Assembly (NCBI RefSeq): GCF_018130955.1
Contig: NZ_JAFCJM010000066.1
Coordinates: 1-38,266 of the forward strand
DNA length: 38,266 bases
Reading direction: 5' to 3'
Source: Bradyrhizobium liaoningense
Lineage (GTDB): Bacteria > Pseudomonadota > Alphaproteobacteria > Rhizobiales > Xanthobacteraceae
Part shown: piece after piece, positions 25,357-33,768 of the stretch
How the letters are laid out: each line of letters opens with the position of its first letter
How positions within the stretch are numbered: position 1 is the stretch's first letter
Translations under genes and position numbers: made by a program
Notes under the pieces: generated by a model
Seen by the model: only the letters and a program-made list of their open reading frames with translations
The model's database searches: none
What the model was told of the DNA's origin: nothing

Positions 25357-25622
25357 CGCCTTTCAACGCCCCAGGAGCCGAAAGGTTGCACGCTGGACCG
25401 GTACCCCGTGCCGCCGGCCCGGTTGCCTCGCCGCCGGGGCGATTTCTTTTCGGGCCGGGGGAATAAATCGAAAGGCGAGTTTTCATCCGTCTACACGCGA
25501 TCCGCGTCCAAGCGTCGCATCGGCTGGAACCTCCTTGCCAAAGCCCGGCGCAAGTCTTTGTCTTCTCCTCACAAAAATGGGGCGGTCCGCAACGGATCGC
25601 GCTGAAAAAACGGGAGGACATC

Positions 25623-26759
25623 ATGACCAAGACGAGCAAGGACGGCGCGTCCACGCGCCGCCGTTTCCTCAAGACTGCGGCCGCCGGCGCTGCTGCCACG
25701 GTCGCCGCGCCGGCCATCGTCAGTGCTCAGGGCGTGACCAGCATGCGCTGGCAGAGCACCTGGCCGGCCAAGGACATTTTCCACGAATACGCGCTCGACT
25801 TCGCCAAGAAGGTCAACGACATGACCGGCGGCGACCTGAAGATCGAGGTGCTGCCCGCCGGCGCCGTGGTGCCGGCCTTCGGCCTGCTCGACGCCGTCTC
25901 CAAGGGCACGCTCGACGGCGGCCATGGCGTGCTCGCCTACCACTACGGCAAGCAGAATGCGCTGGCGCTCTGGGGCTCGGGCCCCGGCTACGCCATGGAC
26001 GCCAACATGCTGCTCGCCTGGCACAAATACGGCGGCGGCAAGGAGCTCCTGGAAAAGCTCTATGCCTCGATCGGCGCCAACGTGGTTTCGTTCCCCTACG
26101 GGCCGATGCCGACCCAGCCGCTCGGCTGGTACAAGAAGCCGATGACCAAGGCGGAAGACTTCCAGGGCCTGAAATTCCGCACCGTCGGCATCTCCATCGA
26201 CGTGTTCAGCGGTCTCGGCGCCGCGGTCAACGCGCTGCCCGGCGGCGAAATCGTCTCGGCGATGGACCGTGGCCTTCTGGATGCCGCCGAGTTCAACAAT
26301 GCGAGCTCGGATCGCGTGCTCGGCTTCCCCGACGTCTCCAAGGTCTGCATGCTGCAGAGCTATCACCAGAATGCCGAGCAGCTCGAGATCTTGTTCAACA
26401 AGACCAAGTTCGACGCGCTGCCGGAGAAGATGAGGTTCATCATCTCCAATGCGGTGGAGGCGGCGAGCCAGGACATGGCCTGGAAGGCGATCGACCGCTA
26501 TTCGAAGGACTACGAGGAGCTTCAGACCAAGGACAAGGTCAAGTTCTACAAGACGCCGGATTCGATCCTGCAGAAGCAGCTGGATGTGTTCGATGCCGTG
26601 GCGGAGAAGAAGGCGAGTGAAAATCCCCTATTCAAGGAGATCGTCGAGTCGCAACTCGCCTTCGCCAAGCGGGCGACCCAGTGGGAGCAGGACACGGTGG
26701 TGAGCCGGCGCATGGCCTATAATCACTATTTCGGGCCGAACGCGAAGAAGAAGACCTGA
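25623..26759 (+). CDS. TRAP transporter substrate-binding protein, DctP family (378 aa)
   Basis: This is the periplasmic binding protein of a tripartite ATP-independent importer. A Tat-type leader STRRRFLKTAAAGAAATVAA ends near VSAQG (about residue 38). The mature part resembles the DctP/TakP group: EYALDFAKKVNDMTGGDLKI, PAGAVVPAFGLLDAVSKG, then DFQGLKFRTVGISIDVFSGL carrying the arginine that normally binds the ligand carboxylate, and GGEIVSAMDRGLLDAAEF. TakP-type proteins bind 2-oxo acids, so an organic acid is likely. It is followed by DctQ and DctM genes after a hairpin at 26781. Confidence 0.95.
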   Translation: MTKTSKDGASTRRRFLKTAAAGAAATVAAPAIVSAQGVTSMRWQSTWPAKDIFHEYALDFAKKVNDMTGGDLKIEVLPAGAVVPAFGLLDAVSKGTLDGGHGVLAYHYGKQNALALWGSGPGYAMDANMLLAWHKYGGGKELLEKLYASIGANVVSFPYGPMPTQPLGWYKKPMTKAEDFQGLKFRTVGISIDVFSGLGAAVNALPGGEIVSAMDRGLLDAAEFNNASSDRVLGFPDVSKVCMLQSYHQNAEQLEILFNKTKFDALPEKMRFIISNAVEAASQDMAWKAIDRYSKDYEELQTKDKVKFYKTPDSILQKQLDVFDAVAEKKASENPLFKEIVESQLAFAKRATQWEQDTVVSRRMAYNHYFGPNAKKKT

Positions 26760-26780
26760 CCGATTTTTTGGGTTGTTGGA

Positions 26781-26813
26781 AGCGTCATCCGGGACGACAA
26801 TCCCGGGTGACGC
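26781..26813 (+). terminator. Intra-operon hairpin after the TRAP binding protein
   Basis: agcgtcatccggga ... tcccgggtgacgct forms a 14-bp stem, with one T·G wobble pair, around a short loop (cgacaa), 21 bases after the dctP stop, followed by tgtcttgttt. This is a common position for partial termination or 3'-end protection that gives more binding protein than membrane subunits. Confidence 0.65.
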
Positions 26814-26858
26814 TTGTCTTGTTTCACTGTTTGATGATCTTGCGGAATCGCGGACCCA

Positions 26859-27527
26859 ATGAACGCGCAGCGTTTTCTTTATACCATTGACGCCGTCAGC
26901 ACCTGGACCGGCAAGACCGCGGCCTGGCTGGTCGTGGGCCTGATGGGCCTCGTCTGTGCCGAGGTGTTCAAGCGCTACATCCTCAACATGCCGACGGCGT
27001 GGATCTTCGACGCCTCGAACATGCTGTACGGCACGCTGTTCATGATCGCTGGCGCCTACACGCTGGCGCAGAACGCCCATGTCCGCGGCGACTTCCTCTA
27101 CTCGTCGATGAAGCCGCGCACGCAGGCCACGCTGGATCTGGGGCTGTACTTCCTGTTCTTCCTGCCCGGCATCGCTGCGCTGGTCTACGCCGGCTGGGAC
27201 TATGCGATGGACTCCTGGCGGATCAACGAGCATTCCAACGTGACCGCCGAGGGGCCGCCGGTCTACCAGTTCAAGTTCATGATCCCGCTTGCGGGCGTGC
27301 TCGTGCTGCTGCAAGGCGCGGCCGAGATCGCGCGCTGCGTCATTTGTCTCAAGACCGGCGCCTGGCCGAGCCGGCTTGCCGACGTCTCCGAGATCGACGT
27401 CATCGAGGAGCAGCTCGCGCACAGCGAATATGTCGACGAGGAGGCGCGCAAGGCCGCGATCGCACACGCGCAGGACATCGAGGAAGCCGCACGGCAGCGC
27501 GGCATGGGCGGAGATGTGCAGCGATGA
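26859..27527 (+). CDS. TRAP transporter small permease, DctQ family (222 aa)
   Basis: The protein has four membrane helices (about 20-40, 52-72, 90-115 and 140-160), as usual for DctQ. The segments YILNMPTAWIFDASNMLYGTLF and HVRGDFLYSSMKPRTQATLD are typical. A C-terminal tail of about 55 residues (VIEEQLAHSEYVDEEARKAA and on) is longer and more charged than in the usual DctQ, resembling a cytoplasmic helix. The last four bases overlap the DctM start (ATGA). Confidence 0.92.
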   Translation: MNAQRFLYTIDAVSTWTGKTAAWLVVGLMGLVCAEVFKRYILNMPTAWIFDASNMLYGTLFMIAGAYTLAQNAHVRGDFLYSSMKPRTQATLDLGLYFLFFLPGIAALVYAGWDYAMDSWRINEHSNVTAEGPPVYQFKFMIPLAGVLVLLQGAAEIARCVICLKTGAWPSRLADVSEIDVIEEQLAHSEYVDEEARKAAIAHAQDIEEAARQRGMGGDVQR

Positions 27528-29419
27528 GCGATCCGGCACTCGGGCTTTTGATGCTGGGCCTCATCGTGGTCGTCATCATGATGGGCTTCCCCACCGCCTT
27601 CACCCTGATGGGTCTCGGCATGTTCTTCGGCTTCTTCGCCTATCACCGCGGCGGCGAGGCCTGGGGCGACAATCACATTTTCGACCTGATGGTCCAGCGC
27701 ACCTATGGCGCGATGACCAACGACGTCCTGATCTCGATCCCGCTGTTCGTGCTGATGGGCTACGTGATGGAGCGCGGCGCGCTGGTCGACAAGATGTTCT
27801 ATTCGATCCAGCTCGCGTTCCGCCGCGTGCCTGCTTCGCTCGCCGTGGCCACCCTGATCGTCTGCACCTTCTGGGGCATCGCCTCGGGCCTCGTCGGCGC
27901 GGTCGTGGTGCTGATGGGCGTCATCGCCTTCAATCCGATGCTGAAAGCCGGCTATGACGTCAAGCTCGCCTCCGGCGTGATCACTGCCGGCGGCACGCTC
28001 GGCATTTTGATTCCGCCCTCGGTGATGATCATCGTCTATGCGGCGGTCGCCGGCCAATCCGTGGTGAAGCTCTATGCAGCCGCGATGTTTCCCGGCTTCT
28101 TCCTGGCCTTCCTCTATCTCCTCTACATCGTCGGCTGGGCGCTGCTGAATCCCAAGATCGCGCCAAAACTGCCGGAGAGCGAAACCAAGGTCCCGGTGCG
28201 GCCGTGGATCGCCGATCTCCAGCGGGCCTATTCGCGAAAGATGTTGCCGGCGCTGCTGGCAGCGACGCTCGCGCCCGCCAGGGCCATGAACCTCACGGCC
28301 GACGGCGTCCGCCTCGGTTACGTCACCCTGCTGCGGAGCCTTGGCTACGCGCTGGTGCCGCTGGTGCTGACGCTGGCGACGCTGTGGGCGACCTGGTGGT
28401 ACGTGGTGATCCACCAGCAGCCGGATCTTCCGTCACCGGTCGCAGCCGCCACGCAGCAGCAGCGCGCGGAGGAGGCGTTGCAGCCGCTCGGTGCCGGCGC
28501 GCAGCAGGCCGTCGAACAGGAAGAGAAGCTCGAAGAGCTCGGCGGCGCGGCGAGCCGGTCGGACAGGCCTGCGAAGAGCGAGCCGGAAGCTCTGCAGCAG
28601 ATGGGCAGTGCCGAGCTGCGCGGCAAGGCTGCGGCCGCCCCGGTCGATTCCGGGCCGCCGCCGGAGTTCTACACCTACTTTGCCTTCGTCGCCGGCATCT
28701 GCGTGCTGCTGCTGCTCTATTACTACTGGACCATGGAGGCCGAGCAGTTCGAGGTGCTGCGGCTGCTCGTCATCTCGGTGATGCCGCTCGGCATCCTCAC
28801 CGTGGTGGTGCTCGCCGTGATCCTGTTCGGCATCACGACCGCGACGGAATCGGCGGCGGTCGGCGCGGCCGGCGCCTTCCTGCTCGCGTTCCAGGCCCGC
28901 ACGCTAGACTGGAAGCGCACCAAGGAGGCGGTGTTCCTGACCGCGAAGACCACCTCGATGGTGTGCTGGCTGTTCGTGGGCTCGGCGCTGTTCTCGGCGG
29001 TGTTCGCCATCCTCGGCGGCCAGGCGCTGCTCGAGAGCTGGGTGCTGTCGCTCAACATGACGCCGGTACAGTTTATGATCCTGTCGCAGGCGATCATCTT
29101 CCTGCTCGGATGGCCGCTGGAATGGACCGAGATCATCGTGATCTTTGTGCCGATCTTCTTGCCGATGCTGAAGCACTTCAACATCGATCCGGTGCTGTGG
29201 GGCGTGCTGGTCTTCGTGAACCTGCAGGCCGCATTCCTGTCGCCGCCGGTGGCGATGTCGGCCTTCTACCTGAAGGGCGTGGCGCCAAAACACGTCACGC
29301 TGAACCAGATCTTCTCCGGCATGATGCCCTACATGCTGATCGTCATCGTCTGCATGGTGTTCATGTATCTGTGGCCCGGCCTGACACTGTGGCTGCCGAA
29401 CTATCTGTACGGCGGATAG
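27524..29419 (+). CDS. TRAP transporter large permease, DctM family, with central insertion (631 aa)
   Basis: Residues 1-225 and about 415-631 match the two ends of a normal DctM (about 425 residues): GFPTAFTLMGLGMFFGF, ISIPLFVLMGYVMERGALVD, GTLGILIPPSVMIIVYA, then FGITTATESAAVGAAGAF and LGWPLEWTEIIVIFVPIFLP. Between them lie about 190 extra residues. The insert has two additional membrane helices (about 274-296 and 384-402) flanking an Ala/Gln/Glu-rich loop (303-380, including QQQRAEEALQPLGAGAQQAV). The insert is in frame and has clean codon use, so it is real. Adding two helices keeps the topology of the second half unchanged. The protein imports substrates captured by DctP using the ion gradient. 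Confidence 0.94.
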   Translation: MSDPALGLLMLGLIVVVIMMGFPTAFTLMGLGMFFGFFAYHRGGEAWGDNHIFDLMVQRTYGAMTNDVLISIPLFVLMGYVMERGALVDKMFYSIQLAFRRVPASLAVATLIVCTFWGIASGLVGAVVVLMGVIAFNPMLKAGYDVKLASGVITAGGTLGILIPPSVMIIVYAAVAGQSVVKLYAAAMFPGFFLAFLYLLYIVGWALLNPKIAPKLPESETKVPVRPWIADLQRAYSRKMLPALLAATLAPARAMNLTADGVRLGYVTLLRSLGYALVPLVLTLATLWATWWYVVIHQQPDLPSPVAAATQQQRAEEALQPLGAGAQQAVEQEEKLEELGGAASRSDRPAKSEPEALQQMGSAELRGKAAAAPVDSGPPPEFYTYFAFVAGICVLLLLYYYWTMEAEQFEVLRLLVISVMPLGILTVVVLAVILFGITTATESAAVGAAGAFLLAFQARTLDWKRTKEAVFLTAKTTSMVCWLFVGSALFSAVFAILGGQALLESWVLSLNMTPVQFMILSQAIIFLLGWPLEWTEIIVIFVPIFLPMLKHFNIDPVLWGVLVFVNLQAAFLSPPVAMSAFYLKGVAPKHVTLNQIFSGMMPYMLIVIVCMVFMYLWPGLTLWLPNYLYGG

Positions 29420-29661
29420 CGCCGTCGCTCTCGGGTGGCCTCCTGTTCGACCCCCGAATGAACGCGCGCGTCCGGGGGAAAGTGCCCGCTTCAGCCGGCG
29501 CTCCCTGCATAAAAGTATCAGCTTTTGCACACAGGGCTCTAGCTGCGCTGGCTGCCCCGCCCGAACCTGCGACAGGGCTCGGCATATCCTGACGATCATA
29601 GCTCGTCGGAATACGTCTCCCATCGTCTTTAAAAATTTCAAAAGACCTTCGGAGGAAATGC

Positions 29662-30972
29662 ATGAAGTTGCTCGCAACAAGTTCGCTCGGCGCATTTGCA
29701 GCCGTCGCTTTGATGTCCGGCGCCATGGCCGAGACCAGACTGACGATCGCGACGGTCAACAACGGCGATATGATCCGCATGCAGAAGCTGACGGATGATT
29801 TCACCAAGGCCAACCCGGACATCGTGCTGAACTGGGTCACTCTCGAAGAGAATGTGCTGCGCCAGAAGGTGACGACCGACATCGCCACCAAATCCGGCCA
29901 ATACGACGTCTTGACGATCGGCACCTATGAGGTTCCGATCTGGGCCAAGAAGGGATGGCTGGTGCCGCTCGACGATCTCGGCGCCGACTACGACATCGAC
30001 GATCTCCTGCCGGCGATCCGCACCGGCCTGTCTCTCGAGGGTAAGCTCTACGCCGCGCCGTTCTACGGCGAATCCTCGATGATCATGTATCGCAAGGACC
30101 TGTTCGACAAAGCCGGCATCAAGATGCCGGAGAGCCCGACATGGGACTTCGTCGCCGATGCTGCCCGCAAGATCACGTCTTCCGAGACCTACGGCATCTG
30201 CCTGCGCGGCAAGGCAGGTTGGGGCGAGAACATGGCCTTTCTTTCGGCGACGGCAAATTCCTTTGGCGCACGATGGTTCGATGAGAAGTGGAGGCCTCAA
30301 TTCGATCAGCCGGAGTGGAAGAACGCCTTGAGCTTCTACATCAAGCTGATGCGCGATGCCGGTCCTCCGGGTGCCTCGTCGAACGGATTCAACGAAAATC
30401 TCGCGCTCTTCAACGCTGGCAAGTGCGGCATGTGGATCGACGCGACCGTCGCGGCCTCCTTCGTAACCAATCCGAAAGATTCAAAAGTTGCCGACAAGGT
30501 CGGCTTCGCCCTGGCGCCGAACACCGGGCTCGGCAAGAACGCCAACTGGCTGTGGGCCTGGTCGCTCGCCGTGCCGGGCGGCTCGCAGAAAGTTGCGGCA
30601 GCGAAGAAGTTCGTCGCCTGGGCGACGAGCAAGCATTATCTCGAACTCGTGGCTTCCAAGGAAGGCTGGGCCAATGTGCCTCCGGGCACGCGCAAGTCCC
30701 TCTATGCCAATACCGAGTACCAGAAGGCCGCGCCTTTCGCCAAACTGACCCTGGACTCGATCAACTCGGCCGACCCCGCGCATCCCACGGTGAAGCCTGT
30801 CCCCTATGTCGGTATCCAGTTCGTCGCCATCCCGGAATTCCAGGCCATAGGTACAGCAGTCGGACAGCAGTTCTCGGGCGCTCTCGCCGGCAGCAGTTCG
30901 GTCGACGATGCTCTCGCGTCTGCCCAGACCATCGCAATGCGCGACATGACCAAGGCCGGATACATCAAGTGA
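29662..30972 (+). CDS. Sugar/polyol ABC transporter substrate-binding protein (436 aa)
   Basis: This family-1 periplasmic binding protein has the signal peptide MKLLATSSLGAFAAVALMSG, ending AMA (about 23). The segments VTTDIATKSGQYDVLTIGTYE, YAAPFYGESSMIMYRKDLFD and FNAGKCGMWIDATVAASFV are typical of the sorbitol/mannitol binding proteins (SmoE type). A ggaggaa ribosome site precedes the ATG. Normally two permeases and an ATPase follow this gene. Here the next gene is a dehydrogenase, so the transporter is incomplete unless its other parts lie elsewhere. Third-codon positions look less GC-rich than in flanking genes. Confidence 0.9.
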   Translation: MKLLATSSLGAFAAVALMSGAMAETRLTIATVNNGDMIRMQKLTDDFTKANPDIVLNWVTLEENVLRQKVTTDIATKSGQYDVLTIGTYEVPIWAKKGWLVPLDDLGADYDIDDLLPAIRTGLSLEGKLYAAPFYGESSMIMYRKDLFDKAGIKMPESPTWDFVADAARKITSSETYGICLRGKAGWGENMAFLSATANSFGARWFDEKWRPQFDQPEWKNALSFYIKLMRDAGPPGASSNGFNENLALFNAGKCGMWIDATVAASFVTNPKDSKVADKVGFALAPNTGLGKNANWLWAWSLAVPGGSQKVAAAKKFVAWATSKHYLELVASKEGWANVPPGTRKSLYANTEYQKAAPFAKLTLDSINSADPAHPTVKPVPYVGIQFVAIPEFQAIGTAVGQQFSGALAGSSSVDDALASAQTIAMRDMTKAGYIK

Positions 30973-31089
30973 TGTGAGTCTCCCCGAACGCTCCGGCGTT
31001 CACAAACTTGGGCTGTCCGGCAGGCCGGGCAGCCTCTTCACGAACCAAACTGAAATCCGCGTTTGCGGCAACTGAGAAGAGTCTTGCAA

Positions 31090-31860
31090 ATGAGACTGAA
31101 GGATAAGGTTGCGCTCATCACGGGCGGGGCGCGTGGCATCGGGCGGGCGTTCGCGGCAGGCTACGTCCGGGAAGGCGCCTCCGTCGTCATCGGGGATATC
31201 GACCTGGGCGCCGCCGAACGCGCTGCTGCGGAAATTGGGCCGGCTTGCTCCGCGATGTACATGAACGTTGCCGATGTCGGCTCGATTCAAGCCTGCGTCG
31301 ATCGGGTCGTCGACAAGACCGGCAGGATCGATATCTTGATCAACAACGCCGCCCTGTTCGATCTTGCGCCGATCGTGGACATCACGCCGGAAAGCTACGA
31401 CAGGCTGTTCAGCGTCAATGTGCGCGGCGTGCTCTTCACCATGCAGGCTGTCGCCCGGCGCATGATCGCGACCGGCAAAGGCGGCAAGATCATCAATCTG
31501 GCAAGCCAGGCGGGGCGGCGCGGTGAGCCGTTGGTTGCAGTCTATTGCGCGACCAAGGCCGCCGTCATAAGTCTCACGCAATCAGCGGGCCTGAACCTCA
31601 TCAAGCACGGGATCAATGTGAACGCCATTGCTCCAGGTGTCGTCGATGGCGAGCATTGGGACCACGTCGATGCCCTCTTTGCCCAATACGAAGGCCTCCC
31701 AAGAGGCGAGAAGAAGCGTCGGGTTGGCGAAGGTGTGCCTTACGGTCGAATGGCAAAGCCGGAGGACCTGGTTGGTTGCGCTATTTTCCTGGCGAGTTCG
31801 GAAAGCGATTATGTCGTCTCGCAAACCTACAATGTTGATGGCGGTCAATGGATGAGTTGA
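31090..31860 (+). CDS. Sorbitol-dehydrogenase-like short-chain dehydrogenase (256 aa)
   Basis: A classical SDR: the cofactor motif TGGARGIG (11-18), D36 after the second strand (GDID), which favours NAD, NNA at 85-87, N110, S139, Y152 and K156 in YCATK. Length and overall sequence match the SmoS sorbitol (L-iditol) 2-dehydrogenase group, which oxidises sorbitol to fructose or galactitol to tagatose. The ATG at 31090 gives the normal start. A TTG at 31063 would add an unusual nine-residue extension. It follows the polyol-binding protein gene by 117 bases, supporting a shared polyol role. Confidence 0.9.
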   Translation: MRLKDKVALITGGARGIGRAFAAGYVREGASVVIGDIDLGAAERAAAEIGPACSAMYMNVADVGSIQACVDRVVDKTGRIDILINNAALFDLAPIVDITPESYDRLFSVNVRGVLFTMQAVARRMIATGKGGKIINLASQAGRRGEPLVAVYCATKAAVISLTQSAGLNLIKHGINVNAIAPGVVDGEHWDHVDALFAQYEGLPRGEKKRRVGEGVPYGRMAKPEDLVGCAIFLASSESDYVVSQTYNVDGGQWMS

Positions 31861-31975
31861 AGAGGGGGTGTCGCTCGACAAGCAGCGATCTCGAAGGATA
31901 CCCTGATTTCAGACGCCCGTCCTGATACGCGTCCTCGCGTGAACCGACTGCCTAAAGCTGGAAAGCTTCGCGGCG

Positions 31976-32908
31976 ATGGCTAGAACCGACGATAGAGCCA
32001 CGATTGAGCGTAGGGCGAGAGAAGCTCGGCCCCGGTTTGAGCAGGTGCTGACGGCGGAAAACGAGACCTTCCTCTGGCGGATCGACGATTACCCCTGGGA
32101 ACGAGCTGTGTGGAATTTCCACCCGGAGTTCGAGATCCACCTCATCCGCAAGTCAACCGGCACGGTATTCATCGGCGACTACATTGGCGAATTCTCGCCG
32201 GGTCATCTGACGATCGTCGGAAGCAACCTTCCCCACAATTGGGTCTCTCACGTCAGCGCCGGAGAAATCGTCAAGTCCAGGGACCTCGTCGTGCAGTTCG
32301 ATCCCGAGAAGCTGCGAAAGGCGAGCATCCACCTGCCCGAGATTGGCGCGCTGGAGAAATTTCTCGAGCTGGCCCTGAGAGGAATCCTGTTTTTCGGAGA
32401 TGCGGCCCGAATCGGCGCAAATGCGCTTGAGGCGATGGGAGACGCGAGAGGGCTCGATCGACTGAACCAATTCCTCCATCTCCTCGAGACATTGGCGACT
32501 TCCGACAGCTACCGGGTTCTTTCGTCTCCCGGCTTTTTTCCGGATCTGAACTCTTCGGCTCTCAACATCATGCAGCGTTGCACCGGCTACATTTGCGACC
32601 ACATGGCTTCCGATCTGTCGCTTCCCGATGTGGCCAGGGTGGCTGGCATGACCGAAAGTACGTTCAGTCGCTTCTTTCAGAAGAACTCGGGTCGAAGCTT
32701 CACGGATTATTTGGCCGAGTTGCGCATCGGCCGCGCTTGCCGGCTTCTCGCCGAAACGCAACAGCCGGTTTCAGCGATCTGTTACGAGGTGGGCTATGAC
32801 AATCTGTCTAACTTCAACAGGAACTTCCTGCGGCGGCGGGGAATGACGCCATCCCGATACCGAGATCTTGCGCTGCGCAAATGTCCCACCGGCAGTCCAT
32901 GCCCGTAG
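31976..32908 (+). CDS. AraC-family transcriptional regulator (310 aa)
   Basis: The N-terminal half (about 30-200) is a cupin-like sensing domain with WNFHPEFEIHLI and PGHLTIVGSNLPHNW, where the histidines and glutamate line the pocket. The C-terminal AraC double helix-turn-helix covers about 205-300: LSLPDVARVAGMTESTFSRFFQKNSG and then AICYEVGYDNLSNFNRNFLRRRGMTPSRYR. It likely controls the adjacent polyol genes in response to a sugar alcohol. No clear ribosome site is seen before the ATG at 31976, and the 115-base gap upstream shows no obvious terminator. Confidence 0.9.
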   Translation: MARTDDRATIERRAREARPRFEQVLTAENETFLWRIDDYPWERAVWNFHPEFEIHLIRKSTGTVFIGDYIGEFSPGHLTIVGSNLPHNWVSHVSAGEIVKSRDLVVQFDPEKLRKASIHLPEIGALEKFLELALRGILFFGDAARIGANALEAMGDARGLDRLNQFLHLLETLATSDSYRVLSSPGFFPDLNSSALNIMQRCTGYICDHMASDLSLPDVARVAGMTESTFSRFFQKNSGRSFTDYLAELRIGRACRLLAETQQPVSAICYEVGYDNLSNFNRNFLRRRGMTPSRYRDLALRKCPTGSPCP

Positions 32909-32973
32909 CCGCGGAACCCCGCGCCGCGCCCTGAATCTTTCGACGACAGCGTGCATCTCGCGGGTTGACGGGC

Positions 32974-33531
32974 CTACGGATCCAGCTCCGTATCCCAGTA
33001 GAGATAGTCCAGCCAGCTATCGTGCAGATAGTTCGGCGGGAACAGGCGGCCATTGCGGTGGAGCTGGTGCACCGTGGGCGCGAACGGCGTCTGCCGCGGG
33101 AACATTTTTGCCTGCTGCGGCGACAGATTGCCCTTGCGCAAGTTACACGGTGAGCAGGCCGCGACCACGTTCTCCCAGGTGGTCTGGCCGCCCTTGCTGC
33201 GCGGGGTGATGTGATCGAACGTCAGGTCCTCGGGCGAGCCGCAATATTGGCAATTGAAGCGGTCGCGCAGGAAGACGTTGAACCGGGTGAACGCCGGGTG
33301 CGTGGTCGGCTTGACGAAGGATTTGAGCGAGACCACGCTCGGGAGCTGCATCTCGAAGGAGGGGCTGTGCACGGCCCGGTCGTAGTGAGCGACGATGTTC
33401 ACGCGGTCGAGAAAAACCGCCTTGATCGCGTCCTGCCAGGACCAAAGCGACAGCGGGTAGTAACTCAGCGGCCGGAAGTCCGCATTCAGCACCAACACCG
33501 GCCAACTGCCTTGCGAGACATGTGCGTTCAA
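32974..33531 (-). CDS. HNH endonuclease family protein (185 aa)
   Basis: The HNH core lies in the second half: FNCQYCGSPEDLTFDHITPR with the zinc-type CxxC and DH, then TTWENVVAACSPCNLRKGN with the conserved Asn, a second CxxC and the final NxRKGN. The N-terminal part WPVLVLNADFRPLSYYPLSL is a strongly conserved alphaproteobacterial segment. I chose TTG (33529-33531) as start because it is preceded by a gggag ribosome site and gives the usual 185 residues. The ATG at 33571 would overlap the predicted promoter. Such stand-alone HNH proteins have no established role. The surroundings show no phage or restriction genes. Confidence 0.87.
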   Translation of the reverse strand: MNAHVSQGSWPVLVLNADFRPLSYYPLSLWSWQDAIKAVFLDRVNIVAHYDRAVHSPSFEMQLPSVVSLKSFVKPTTHPAFTRFNVFLRDRFNCQYCGSPEDLTFDHITPRSKGGQTTWENVVAACSPCNLRKGNLSPQQAKMFPRQTPFAPTVHQLHRNGRLFPPNYLHDSWLDYLYWDTELDP

Positions 33532-33566
33532 GTAACGCTCCCGGCCTCCATATACGCTGCGAAGCA

Positions 33567-33608
33567 GCATGTACTGACATATTACATGCAGCGTGACGGG
33601 ATTGTGAA
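33567..33608 (-). promoter_or_regulatory. Promoter and dyad upstream of the HNH gene
   Basis: On the minus strand ttcaca (33603-33608), 18 bases, taatat (33579-33584) resembles a housekeeping promoter. A dyad gcatgta (33567-33573) / tacatgc (33583-33589), with further outer pairing acgctgc/gcagcgt, covers the -10 box and start site, as an operator would. Confidence 0.4.
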
Positions 33609-33768
33609 GCCCGTCGAACGACTTATTCAGGCCGGCGCAATGCGGCGGCGGGGTGGCGAACGCTCGAAAAAGCCGCGATTTAAGGGGTAGGGCATGCGTA
33701 TTGGACGCCGCTACCACATCTCCGCTGTCGTCCCGGGAGCGAGCTCGCCCCACTAACCACCATTGGCG

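Noticed and set aside
30986..31001. Small hairpin gaacgc-tccg-gcgttc after the polyol-binding protein gene
   Set aside because: Only 6 bp long with no T-tract. It could be a stabilising hairpin but is common by chance at this GC content.
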